The notes beneath the pieces were generated by a model. It did not search any database, was not told where the DNA came from, and was given only the letters and a program-made list of their open reading frames with translations. 64,000 bases of DNA from Curtobacterium salicis (GTDB taxonomy: Bacteria; Actinomycetota; Actinomycetes; Actinomycetales; Microbacteriaceae): positions 372,001-436,000 of the forward strand of contig NZ_JAAOYO010000004.1 of assembly GCF_011759505.1 (NCBI RefSeq), given 5' to 3'. Each line of letters starts with the position of its first letter. Within the stretch, counting starts at the first letter, position 1. Position numbers and translations under genes: made by a program. Positions 16,141-23,824 of this stretch are shown here, piece by piece.

Positions 16141-17195
16141 GGGCCTCCGTCCCCGCCGGTGTCGCCATCGGCCTGGCCGCACTCTTCTCGCTGCTCCACC
16201 TGGTGCTCGCCGCCACGACGCTGCCGGGCACGTCGGCCGCCGCCGCTCCGGTCATCGCCTGCATGGTCCTCTACGCCGCCGCGACCGCGCTCGCGCTCTT
16301 CGTCCGTGGTCCGGTCCTGCCGGTCTGGGTGGCGTGGTTCGCGCTCGCCACCGCGGTCGTGATGCCCCTGGTGTGTTCGACCGTCGTCGACCTGCGGGTG
16401 GCACCGACGTACTCGACGTGGTGGATCGCCGCCGTGGGGACCCTGATGGTCGTGCTGGCCGTCCGGCAGCGCGGGCGGTTCGCCTGGGTCGGGGTCGCCT
16501 TCTGCACGGTGCACTCCGTCGCCTGGGCTGGCCTCGGGGCGCTGGGCGAGCTCGGCGCGCTCGGCAACGTGATCTGGCTGTCGGTGGCGACCGGGTTCGC
16601 GATCGCGATGAGCCACGCGAACCGGATCACCCGTGACTTCGTCCGCGCGGAGCAGGAGACCGTCGACTGGCAGGCGGCGCAGGACGCACACGTGTCGGAG
16701 CGCCAGGTCCGGCTCGGCCAGACGACCCGCATGGCGCTGCCGATGCTCCAGCGCATCATCGACACCTGCGGCGGTCTCGACGAGGACGAGCGTGCGGAGA
16801 GCCTGCACCTGGAGCAGGCGATCCGCGACGAGATCCGGGGCCGCTCGCTGCTGTCCGACGACGTCCGGGCAGAGGTGATGCGTCTGCGCCGTCGGGGAGC
16901 GGTCGTGCAGCTGCACGACGACGGGGGGTTGGACGACCTCGAGACCGTCGAGCAGGAGCGTGTGCACGCGGAGCTCGCCGACGCACTCCGGCGTGCGTAC
17001 GAGGCGGACGCCGACAACGTGATCGTCCGGACCGTGCCGGACAACGCCGACTCCGCCGTGACGGTCGTCGGCCTGCGCCTGGACGCGGCGGAGAGCGAGT
17101 CCGCGGCGCTCGGAGCGGCGGACGACGACGAGGAGGACGACGGGAACTCCGTCGCACTGTGGCTCGAGATCGACCGGTACGCCGCACAGGCCTGA
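16137..17195 (+). CDS. Kinase-like membrane protein of unknown function
   Basis: Membrane protein of 352 residues, translationally coupled (ATGA) to the sensor kinase. It has about six hydrophobic helices (8-165) and a cytoplasmic half. The latter contains a helical stretch and LEQAIRDEIRGRSLL followed by RRRGAVVQLHDDGGLDD, a pattern like the ATPase region of actinobacterial sensor kinases. However, no phospho-accepting histidine is found in the helical part (SERQVRLGQTT occupies the region) and there is no clear N-box. It ends with an acidic DDDEEDD tail segment. It may be a degenerate kinase or a sensory partner of the preceding pair. The stop codon lies in the first unit of a 14-bp tandem repeat. 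Confidence 0.72.
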   Translation: MRASVPAGVAIGLAALFSLLHLVLAATTLPGTSAAAAPVIACMVLYAAATALALFVRGPVLPVWVAWFALATAVVMPLVCSTVVDLRVAPTYSTWWIAAVGTLMVVLAVRQRGRFAWVGVAFCTVHSVAWAGLGALGELGALGNVIWLSVATGFAIAMSHANRITRDFVRAEQETVDWQAAQDAHVSERQVRLGQTTRMALPMLQRIIDTCGGLDEDERAESLHLEQAIRDEIRGRSLLSDDVRAEVMRLRRRGAVVQLHDDGGLDDLETVEQERVHAELADALRRAYEADADNVIVRTVPDNADSAVTVVGLRLDAAESESAALGAADDDEEDDGNSVALWLEIDRYAAQA

Positions 17196-17270
17196 CCGCA
17201 CGGGCCTGACCGCACGGGCCTGACCGCACAGGCCTGACCGCACAGGCCTGACCGCATGAGCCTGACCGAG
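17187..17270. repeat. Six tandem copies of a 14-bp unit across a stop codon
   Basis: Units run 17187-17200, 17201-17214, 17215-17228, 17229-17242, 17243-17256 and 17257-17270, with consensus CRGGCCTGACCGCA and a diverged last copy. The first unit holds the stop of the membrane protein. Because 14 is not a multiple of three, the repeated TGA falls in all three frames. Confidence 0.95.
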
Positions 17271-17309
17271 CGGGCGGACGCGATGTCGACGGACACCCCG
17301 GAAACGGGG

Positions 17310-17342
17310 AACGGGCCGGTCGGAGCTACCGACCGGCCCGTT
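17310..17342 (+). terminator. 14-bp perfect hairpin after the two-component cluster
   Basis: The arms 17310-17323 and 17329-17342 are exact complements (AACGGGCCGGTCGG) with loop AGCTA. It follows the tandem repeats and ends the regulator/kinase transcription unit. Confidence 0.8.
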
Positions 17343-17662
17343 CGCGACCCGAGTCAGAGCGACAACCCGAATATCGCCCTGACTCGTCTCGGCGGTGGCT
17401 TCGTACCCTAGTCGGCCACCGACCGGCGATGCACTTCAACGAAGAACACCGAACACCGACAATGATGCCAACAGCACCAGGGGGTGTCAGTCGTCATTTC
17501 GGGGGACAATTCGGCCGATCTGGGACCGATCCCCGTCTGTGCGACCCCCGAGTGAGGGGAGACCGAACGGTGCGTCCGCAGCGTGGTGACGTCGACACCG
17601 GTCGGTATCGAACGGGGTACAGCTCGGAGCCCGGGTGTGACCGGTGGCGGATGCGGGCCGGG
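17343..17662. other. Gene-free stretch with inverted repeat and unassigned promoter
   Basis: This part of the 467-bp intergenic region looks less GC-rich than its surroundings. It contains a 13-bp inverted repeat with one mismatch (17350-17362 and 17374-17386). This overlaps a possible -35 (CTGACT, 17379-17384), 19 bp before a -10-like TACCCT (17404-17409) on the + strand. No gene follows on that strand until 19593. A short open frame from ATG 17429 has no recognisable domain and overlaps the epsilon subunit gene. The stretch could hold a small RNA, a regulatory site or a gene remnant. Confidence 0.5.
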
Positions 17663-17926
17663 TCAGCGGAGTGACCGGCTCCACGAGCCCTGGTGGAGCG
17701 GTTCCCGCATGCCCCGCGCCGACCGCGTCCAGCCGTCGCGCGGTGCGGTCTCCGCCTGTGCGCGTCCGGCCGCGGCGGCCTCGTCGGCCTGGCGCTGCAG
17801 GACCGCGACGACCGCGGCCAGTTCCTCCGGGGACGGGTCGCCGCCCACGACCCGCACGTCCGCGACGGACGCGGACGCGGAGGCGGAGCCGTCGGCCGGA
17901 CCTGCGGCAGCGTGGCGCGGGCTCAC
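17663..17926 (-). CDS. accE: Acyl-CoA carboxylase epsilon subunit
   Basis: Small actinobacterial accessory subunit (87 residues) that binds the carboxyltransferase beta subunit and stimulates the complex. The N-terminal 20 residues are Ala/Ser-rich and disordered-looking. The core [20 protein letters not shown] (23-42) matches the family signature, and the C-terminal part has a conserved Trp near residue 66 and ends with the W-x-R-S-type tail (GSWSRSLR). The GTG at 17926 overlaps the TGA of the beta subunit as GTGA, the usual arrangement. It lies inside a longer open frame, so the start rests on this overlap and on family length. Confidence 0.88.
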   Translation of the reverse strand: MSPRHAAAGPADGSASASASVADVRVVGGDPSPEELAAVVAVLQRQADEAAAAGRAQAETAPRDGWTRSARGMREPLHQGSWSRSLR

Positions 17927-19518
17927 AGGGGGATGTTCCCGTGCTTCTTCGGCGGCAGGCTGGCACGCTTGCCGCGCAGTGCCCGCAGCGCCTTGATCAC
18001 CGCGACCCGGGTGGCGTGCGGCTGGATGATGCCGTCGAGTTCGCCACGTTCGGCCGCCAGGTACGGCGACGCGACGTTGTAGGTGTACTCGTTGGCGAGC
18101 TTCGTGCGGACCGCGGCGACGTCCTCGCCGGCTTCCTCCGCACGCTTGATCTCGCTGCGGTACAGGATGTTCACGGCACCCTGGCCGCCCATGACCGCGA
18201 TCTCGGCCGTCGGCCACGCGAGGTTGATGTCCGCGCCGAGCTGCTTCGAGCCCATCACGATGTACGCGCCGCCGTAGGCCTTGCGGGTGATGACGGTCAC
18301 GAGCGGGACGGTGGCCTCGGCGTAGGCGTAGAGCAGCTTCGCGCCACGGCGGATCACACCGGTCCACTCCTGGTCGGTGCCGGGGAGGTACCCCGGCACG
18401 TCGACGAGCGTCAGGATCGGGATCCCGAAGGCGTCGCAGAAGCGGACGAAGCGCGCGGCCTTCTCGCCGGCGTCGATGTTCAGCGTGCCGGCCATGGCCT
18501 GCGGCTGGTTCGCGATGATGCCGACCGTGCGGCCCTCGACCCGACCGAAGCCGATCATGATGTTCGGCGCGAAGAGCGGCTGCACCTCGAGGAACTCGGC
18601 GTCGTCGACGACGTGCTCGATGACCTGGGTGACGTCGTACGGCTGGTTCGTGGAGTCCGGGATGACGACGTCGAGCTCGCGGTCGGCGTCGGTCGTCTCG
18701 AGCTCCGGTGCGACGTCGTACGTCGGCGGGTCGGACAGGTTGTTGTCCGGCAGGAAACCGATGAGCGAGCGCGCGTAGTCGAGCGCGTCGGTCTCGTCCT
18801 CGGCCAGGTAGTGCGCGACACCGGAGACCGCGTTGTGGGTCTGCGCGCCGCCGAGCTCCTCGAAGCCGACGTCCTCGCCCGTGACGGTCTTGATGACGTC
18901 GGGGCCGGTGACGAACATGTGGCTGGTCTTGTCGACCATGATCACGAAGTCGGTGAGGGCGGGGGAGTAGACGGCGCCACCCGCGGCCGGGCCCATCACG
19001 ATCGAGATCTGCGGGATGACGCCGGAGGCCGCGGTGTTGAGGCGGAAGATCTCGCCGTACTTGCCGAGCGCGACCACGCCCTCCTGGATGCGTGCGCCGC
19101 CGGAGTCGAGGATGCCGATGATCGGCACGCCCGTCTTCAACGCGTGCTGCATCACCTTGACGATCTTCTCGCCGGCCACCTCGCCGAGCGACCCGCCGAA
19201 GACCGTGAAGTCCTGCGCGTAGACGGCGACCTGGCGGCCGTGGATCGTGCCGTGGCCGGTGACGACCGCGTCGCCGTACGGACGCTTCGACTCCATGCCG
19301 AAGGCGTGGGTGCGGTGGCGGACGAACTCGTCGAGCTCCACGAAGGAGTTCTCGTCGAGCAGCTGCTCGATGCGCTCGCGGGCCGTCATCTTGCCCTTGG
19401 CGTGCTGCTTCGCGATCGCGGACTCGCCTGCGGCGGTCACGGCTTCGTGGTACCGGTCGCGGAGGTCAGCCAGACGGCCGGCGGTCGTCGAGAGATCGGG
19501 GGTGTCTCCTGTGGTCAC
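17923..19518 (-). CDS. Acyl-CoA carboxylase beta subunit (carboxyltransferase)
   Basis: Carboxyltransferase of acetyl/propionyl-CoA carboxylase, 531 residues, moving CO2 from biotin to the acyl-CoA. Both crotonase-like halves are present. The N-terminal half has [21 protein letters not shown] and [12 protein letters not shown]; the C-terminal half has the acyl-CoA/biotin pocket [10 protein letters not shown] and [12 protein letters not shown]. Length and motifs match AccD/PccB proteins. The GTG start at 19518 faces biotin ligase across 74 bp. The epsilon subunit overlaps its 3' end. Substrate preference (acetyl-, propionyl- or longer) cannot be assigned by eye. Confidence 0.94.
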   Translation of the reverse strand: MTTGDTPDLSTTAGRLADLRDRYHEAVTAAGESAIAKQHAKGKMTARERIEQLLDENSFVELDEFVRHRTHAFGMESKRPYGDAVVTGHGTIHGRQVAVYAQDFTVFGGSLGEVAGEKIVKVMQHALKTGVPIIGILDSGGARIQEGVVALGKYGEIFRLNTAASGVIPQISIVMGPAAGGAVYSPALTDFVIMVDKTSHMFVTGPDVIKTVTGEDVGFEELGGAQTHNAVSGVAHYLAEDETDALDYARSLIGFLPDNNLSDPPTYDVAPELETTDADRELDVVIPDSTNQPYDVTQVIEHVVDDAEFLEVQPLFAPNIMIGFGRVEGRTVGIIANQPQAMAGTLNIDAGEKAARFVRFCDAFGIPILTLVDVPGYLPGTDQEWTGVIRRGAKLLYAYAEATVPLVTVITRKAYGGAYIVMGSKQLGADINLAWPTAEIAVMGGQGAVNILYRSEIKRAEEAGEDVAAVRTKLANEYTYNVASPYLAAERGELDGIIQPHATRVAVIKALRALRGKRASLPPKKHGNIPL

Positions 19519-19579
19519 CCGCTCACCCTACCGGCGGTCCGGGACGCGTCCGTTGGGGGACCCCCACGGTTCCGGGCCG

Positions 19580-19585
19580 TAGGTT
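19580..19585 (+). promoter_or_regulatory. -10 box (TAGGTT) of a leaderless promoter for birA
   Basis: TAGGTT ends 7 bp before the ATG at 19593, with no ribosome binding site between. This is the leaderless spacing also seen ahead of add and others. Confidence 0.6.
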
Positions 19586-19592
19586 TGCGTGC

Positions 19593-20420
19593 ATGTCCAC
19601 ACCGGTCGCCCCCGAACTCGCCTCCGCTCGCGCCGCCGTCGAGGCCGCCGGCGCGACGATGACGGTGCTGCCGACGACCGGGTCGACGAACGCCGACCTG
19701 CTCCAGGAGGCGCCGGACCTGGCTTCCGGCAGCGTCGTCGTGACCCTCGACCAGACCGCCGGACGGGGACGGCTCGACCGTTCCTGGGTGGCCCCGGCCG
19801 GTGAGACCCTCGCAGCCAGCGTGCTCGTGCGCGCCGACCTCGACCCGCGTGACCGGGGGTGGCTGCCGCTCGTCGCCGGCGCCGCCGTCCGCGACGCCGT
19901 CGTCGACGCGCTCGCGGGCATCGACGCAGATGCGGACGCCGACACCGCTCGTCGGGTCCTCGTGAAGTGGCCGAACGACGTCCTCGTCGACGGCCGCAAG
20001 GTGAGCGGTGTGCTCTGCCAGGTCGCCGCCGACGGGTCCGTCGTCGTCGGCGTGGGCGTGAACCTCACCATCCCGGCGGCCGAGCTGCCGACCCCGACCG
20101 CGACCTCCCTGCTCGTCGCGGGCGCCACCGGACCGGCCACGACGCTCGCCGACACCGTCCTGACGGGCCTGTGGACGGGCCTCCGGGAGGCCGTGGCCGG
20201 GCTGGTCGCCGGCGGTGCGGCCGCCGACGCGGTCCGGTCCCACGTCCGCGCCGTGTGCGGGACCGTCGGCCAACGCGTGCGGCTCGAGCTGCCGGACGGG
20301 TCCACGGTCGAAGCCGATGCGACCGGCGTCGACGACGACGGCCGGATCACGATCCGGGACCGGACCGGCGCCTCCAGGGGCGTCGCGGTGGGGGACGTCA
20401 CCCACCTGCGGTATGCATGA
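19593..20420 (+). CDS. birA: Biotin-[acetyl-CoA carboxylase] ligase
   Basis: Cytosolic enzyme that makes biotinyl-AMP and attaches biotin to the BCCP lysine of the carboxylase alpha subunit. The 275-residue product has the ligase core with TTGSTN, GRGRLDRSW (biotinyl-AMP loop), KWPNDVLVDGRKVSG and the GVGVNL segment, then the C-terminal SH3-like domain. There is no N-terminal DNA-binding domain, so it is a monofunctional ligase and not a repressor. It is divergent from the carboxyltransferase gene, whose complex it activates. The PH-domain gene starts 4 bp after its stop. Confidence 0.94.
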   Translation: MSTPVAPELASARAAVEAAGATMTVLPTTGSTNADLLQEAPDLASGSVVVTLDQTAGRGRLDRSWVAPAGETLAASVLVRADLDPRDRGWLPLVAGAAVRDAVVDALAGIDADADADTARRVLVKWPNDVLVDGRKVSGVLCQVAADGSVVVGVGVNLTIPAAELPTPTATSLLVAGATGPATTLADTVLTGLWTGLREAVAGLVAGGAAADAVRSHVRAVCGTVGQRVRLELPDGSTVEADATGVDDDGRITIRDRTGASRGVAVGDVTHLRYA

Positions 20421-20424
20421 GCCC

Positions 20425-20958
20425 ATGACGGACGAGCCTGCCCCCGAGCTCGTCGTCGCCCGGCTCCGGCCGCATGCCCGGCGGCTCGTCCGCCCCGCCG
20501 TGTTCGTCATCGTCGTCGCGGCCGCCGGCGGGTTCGGGTTCGGGGTCTTCCGGGCGGAGCTCGCCTGGCTCAACGTGGTGGTCGCGGTCCTCGTCGTCGT
20601 GCTCGTCCTGCTCGGCGGGGTGGTGCCGCTGCTGCGCTGGATGTCCGAGCGGTACGTCGTCACGACCCGTCGGCTCGTCGTCTCGCACGGTCTCGGCACA
20701 CGGACCCGGCGGGAGCTCCTGCACTCCCGGGGGTACGACGTCACCGTGCGGCGGCAGGGCGCGCAGGGTCTCTTCCGGTCCGGGGACGTGCTCGTGTTCC
20801 CCGGCGACGACCCGGCCCTCGTGCTCGGCGACGTCCCGCACGCGGACCTCGTCGTCGCGGTGCTGCACGACCTCGTCGAGGCGCACGAAGCCCGCCGCCG
20901 GCACCGGGAGCCCGACTGGGACGACATCGTCCGTGGCACCTCGCGGCACGACCGCTAG
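20425..20958 (+). CDS. PH-domain (bPH_2/DUF304) membrane protein
   Basis: Membrane protein of 177 residues with two hydrophobic helices (about 22-65) followed by a bacterial PH-like domain. The segment RWMSERYVVTTRRLVVSHG and the R.L.H..G.DV.V.R pattern are typical of DUF304/YdbT-like proteins. The C-terminus is basic. Function is unknown; such proteins sit at the cytoplasmic membrane. It follows birA by 4 bp and is probably co-transcribed. An in-frame ATG at 20413 overlapping the birA stop is an alternative start. In related actinobacteria this gene is often followed by purK; here a surface-sugar gene comes next. Confidence 0.82.
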   Translation: MTDEPAPELVVARLRPHARRLVRPAVFVIVVAAAGGFGFGVFRAELAWLNVVVAVLVVVLVLLGGVVPLLRWMSERYVVTTRRLVVSHGLGTRTRRELLHSRGYDVTVRRQGAQGLFRSGDVLVFPGDDPALVLGDVPHADLVVAVLHDLVEAHEARRRHREPDWDDIVRGTSRHDR

Positions 20959-21023
20959 CCGTCCTGCGGGGAACCGCGCGGGTTCTTGCGGTTCACCGTC
21001 ACCACCATCGGGCGACGAGCCGG

Positions 21024-21029
21024 TACCGT
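21024..21029 (+). promoter_or_regulatory. -10 box (TACCGT) of a leaderless promoter for ugd
   Basis: TACCGT ends 6 bp before the GTG at 21036, leaving no room for a ribosome binding site. Confidence 0.5.
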
Positions 21030-21035
21030 CATCCC

Positions 21036-22343
21036 GTGCGTATCTCTGTCATCGGCTGCGGTTACCTCGGTGCCGTCCACGCCGCCTCCATGGCCAAGCT
21101 CGGGCACGACGTCGTCGCGGTGGACGTCGACCCGGGGAAGATCGAACGACTCGCGGCGGGCGAAGCCCCGTTCTTCGAGCCCGGTCTGCCCGAGATCCTG
21201 ACCGAGGCACTCGCCTCCGGCCGGATCCGGTTCACGACCGACATGGCGGAGGTCGCGGGTTCCCGCGTCCACTTCGTCGCCGTCGGCACCCCGCAGGGTC
21301 CGACCGGTGCCGCTGACCTCAAGTACGTCGACGCCGCCGTCGCCTCGCTCACCGAGCACCTGTCCGCCGGCGACTTCGTTGTCGGCAAGTCGACCGTCCC
21401 GGTCGGCACCGCGGCCCGTCTGGCCGAGGGCGTCAGCGCTGCGGTCCCCGGTGCGACGCTCGTCTGGAACCCCGAGTTCCTCCGCGAGGGCTTCGCCGTG
21501 CAGGACACCATCGCGCCGGACCGCCTGGTCTACGGCGTCCCGGCCGGGCCCGAGGGCGAAGCGGCCGTCGCCGCCCTCGACGAGGTCTACGCCGTCGCGC
21601 TCGCCGAGCAGACCCCCCGACTCGTCGTCGACCTGGCGACCGCGGAACTCGTGAAGGTCAGCGCGAACGCCTTCCTCGCGACGAAGATCTCCTTCATCAA
21701 CGCCATGGCCGAGATCGCGGAGGTCGTCGGTGCCGACGTGACGGCGCTCGCCGACGCCATCGGGCACGACGCCCGCATCGGTCGCAAGTTCCTCAACGCC
21801 GGACTCGGTTTCGGCGGTGGGTGCCTGCCGAAGGACATCCGGGCGTTCCAGGCGCGTGCGGACGAACTCGGGGTCGGCGAGTCGCTCGCGTTCCTCGCCG
21901 ACGTCGACGCCATCAACCTGCGTCGTCGGGCCCACGTCGTCGACCTCGCCACCACGGCACTCGGCGGCGACGTCACCGGCAAGCGCGTCGCGGTCCTCGG
22001 GCTGGCGTTCAAGCCGAACTCCGACGACGTCCGGGACTCCCCGTCGCTCGACATCGCGGCCCGTCTGCACGAGCAGGGCGCCGTCGTCGCCGCGTACGAC
22101 CCGGAGGCGACGGGCACCGCCGGTCGTCTGCACCCGGAGCTGGACTACGTGGGTTCGGCGATGGAGGCGCTCACCGGCGCCGACCTCGTGCTGGTCCTCA
22201 CCGAGTGGAACGAGTTCCGTGAGCTCGACGCCACCGCGGTCGCCGCGGTCGTCGCGTCCCCGATCGTCATCGACGGGCGCAACTGCCTGGACCGCGATGC
22301 CTGGCGTGCGGCCGGGTTCGCCCACCACGGCATGGGGCGCTGA
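21036..22343 (+). CDS. UDP-glucose/GDP-mannose-family 6-dehydrogenase
   Basis: NAD-dependent nucleotide-sugar dehydrogenase, 435 residues, most likely turning UDP-glucose into UDP-glucuronate for envelope glycans. The N-terminal Rossmann motif is Gly7-x-Gly9-x-x-Gly12. The substrate motif NPEFLREG and the catalytic Cys263 in GGGCLPKD are present, followed by the linking helix and the C-terminal FKPNSDDVRDSP segment. It starts the surface polysaccharide region. UDP-glucose is favoured over GDP-mannose by overall similarity, but this is inference. The last 16 bp of the gene, including the stop codon, are duplicated directly downstream. Confidence 0.92.
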   Translation: MRISVIGCGYLGAVHAASMAKLGHDVVAVDVDPGKIERLAAGEAPFFEPGLPEILTEALASGRIRFTTDMAEVAGSRVHFVAVGTPQGPTGAADLKYVDAAVASLTEHLSAGDFVVGKSTVPVGTAARLAEGVSAAVPGATLVWNPEFLREGFAVQDTIAPDRLVYGVPAGPEGEAAVAALDEVYAVALAEQTPRLVVDLATAELVKVSANAFLATKISFINAMAEIAEVVGADVTALADAIGHDARIGRKFLNAGLGFGGGCLPKDIRAFQARADELGVGESLAFLADVDAINLRRRAHVVDLATTALGGDVTGKRVAVLGLAFKPNSDDVRDSPSLDIAARLHEQGAVVAAYDPEATGTAGRLHPELDYVGSAMEALTGADLVLVLTEWNEFRELDATAVAAVVASPIVIDGRNCLDRDAWRAAGFAHHGMGR

Positions 22344-22407
22344 CGGCATGGGGCGCTGACGGCCTCACGGCCTCACGGCCTCACGGCCTCACGCCCTGAC
22401 GGCCTGA
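22328..22407. repeat. Duplicated stop-codon segment plus 8-bp tandem repeats
   Basis: The 16-bp segment 22328-22343 (CGGCATGGGGCGCTGA, end of the dehydrogenase gene) is repeated exactly at 22344-22359. It is followed by four copies of CGGCCTCA (22360-22391), then CGCCCTGA and CGGCCTGA (to 22407). The repeats directly precede the terminator hairpin. Confidence 0.95.
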
Positions 22408-22411
22408 GCAC

Positions 22412-22456
22412 CGGCGGACGGCCGGGTGGACCAGCGGTCCGCCCGGCCGTCCGCCG
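22412..22456. terminator. 21-bp hairpin between converging genes
   Basis: The arms 22412-22432 and 22436-22456 pair over 21 bp with one G-T wobble and loop AGC. It lies between the + strand dehydrogenase and the - strand glycosyltransferase and probably ends transcription from both sides. Confidence 0.85.
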
Positions 22457-22499
22457 TTCCGCCGGGCCGGCATCGCGGCCGTCCGGCATCCCGTCCGGG

Positions 22500-23705
22500 T
22501 CAGGCGGAGTGGTCACCACGGGCCGCGGCACGGAGCACGTCGCGGTAGCGGGCGCCGATGCGCTCGGTCGCGTACTCGGCCGCCGCGTGGACCGCACCGT
22601 CCTGGTGGCGTGAGCGGGCGTCCTCGTCGGTGAGTTCCCGGACGAGTGCCGCGCGGAGGGCGTCGACGTCGCCGGGAGCCACGAGGAGGCCCGAGACGTC
22701 GTCCCGCACGACCTCCCGGATGCCGGGCAGGTCGCTGGCGACCACGGCCGCGCCGACCGCCGCGGCCTCGAGCAGGGTCACCGGCAGGCCCTCCTGATCG
22801 CCGTTGGCGGCGGCCACCGACGGCAGTGCCACGACGGTGGCGGAGGCGAGCGTCGCGAGCACCTCGGACTTCCCCCGCTGGCCCAGGAACGTCACGGGCA
22901 GGCCGGCGGCCTGCCGCTCGAGCCGCTCGCGCCACGGCCCGTCCCCGACGACGGTGAGCGACCACGGGACGTCCTCGACGCCGCGGAGCGCCTCGATCAG
23001 GTTCCCGAAGCCCTTCTTCTCGACCAGCCGCCCGACCGCGACGACGTGCCCGGGACGACGCGTCGCCTGTCCCCGTGCCGCGCGGGCCGGACCGAGGTCG
23101 ACGCCCATCGGGATCACGCTCGACCGGTCTTCCGGGACGCCCCACTCGGTGAGCCGCTCGCGCATCTCGTCGTTCACGGTCGTCACGTGGGCGGACCGCC
23201 CGAACACCCACCGCTTCAGCCGGACCAGCGGTGCGGCGCGGAGGGCGTAGACGTCCCCGCCGTGGGTGGTCACGACGAGGGGGACGCCCGGTGCCGCGAG
23301 GGCAGCGACGAACGCCTGCGGGATCGCCCAGTGGGCGTGGATCACGTCGGGGCGTCCGGCGCGCACGGCGCGGCGGACGGCGAAGTACTGGGCGACGACG
23401 AGCGCGGGCACCTGCACGATGCGCTTCCGGTCGGCCTTGAGGTTGTCGAGGATCGCGCCGTCGGCCAGGTCCTCGAAGCGGCGCGGGAAGTACGGGAACC
23501 GGCGGACCCGCACCCCGTCGACGGTCTCGGAGCGTGCGGCCCCGGCGACGCGTGGGGTCAGCACCGCGGTGTCGAACTCCACCGCCTCCTGCCGCGCGAG
23601 GTCGAGCACGAAGGCGGGGACGCCGTCGTCCGCGTGCGACGGGAACGTCGACGCGAGCACGAGCAGACGGGGCCGGGTGGTGGCCGTGCGGGCGGGTGCG
23701 GACAT
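22500..23705 (-). CDS. Glycosyltransferase family 4
   Basis: GT-B fold, retaining glycosyltransferase of 401 residues. The N-terminal acceptor domain contains the glycine-rich DDGVPAFV and HAHWAIPQAF and TTHGGDVY segments. The nucleotide-sugar domain has VGRLVEKKGF and NGDQEGLPVTLLEAAAVG with the EGLPVTLLEA motif of GT4 proteins. It acts at the cytoplasmic face on lipid-linked glycans; donor and acceptor are unknown. It stands alone on the - strand, divergent from the pyruvyltransferase gene (23825) and convergent with the dehydrogenase across the strong hairpin. Confidence 0.88.
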   Translation of the reverse strand: MSAPARTATTRPRLLVLASTFPSHADDGVPAFVLDLARQEAVEFDTAVLTPRVAGAARSETVDGVRVRRFPYFPRRFEDLADGAILDNLKADRKRIVQVPALVVAQYFAVRRAVRAGRPDVIHAHWAIPQAFVAALAAPGVPLVVTTHGGDVYALRAAPLVRLKRWVFGRSAHVTTVNDEMRERLTEWGVPEDRSSVIPMGVDLGPARAARGQATRRPGHVVAVGRLVEKKGFGNLIEALRGVEDVPWSLTVVGDGPWRERLERQAAGLPVTFLGQRGKSEVLATLASATVVALPSVAAANGDQEGLPVTLLEAAAVGAAVVASDLPGIREVVRDDVSGLLVAPGDVDALRAALVRELTDEDARSRHQDGAVHAAAEYATERIGARYRDVLRAAARGDHSA

Positions 23706-23760
23706 GGAGGGACCTCCCGGTCGTCGGACGATCGCGGTCGGGCAGCCCTGGTCGGGTTGG

Positions 23761-23766
23761 TACCCT
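23761..23766 (+). promoter_or_regulatory. -10 box (TACCCT) ahead of the pyruvyltransferase gene
   Basis: TACCCT lies 58 bp before the GTG at 23825, and a CAGGAG ribosome binding site lies close to that GTG. It probably starts the pyruvyltransferase/flippase-like operon. Confidence 0.5.
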
Positions 23767-23824
23767 GCTGGAGGCCCGCGGCGCGACCGGTGTGCGGCGC
23801 GGCCGGACCCGGAGCAGGAGACCC

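Noticed and set aside
17429..17674. Short + strand open frame of 81 codons in the gap at 17.4 kb
   Set aside because: Although a promoter-like box lies upstream, codon use is not typical, no domain is visible, and its end overlaps accE. Kept only as part of the region note.
19593..20420. Biotin repressor function for birA
   Set aside because: The protein starts directly with the ligase domain and has no helix-turn-helix region.
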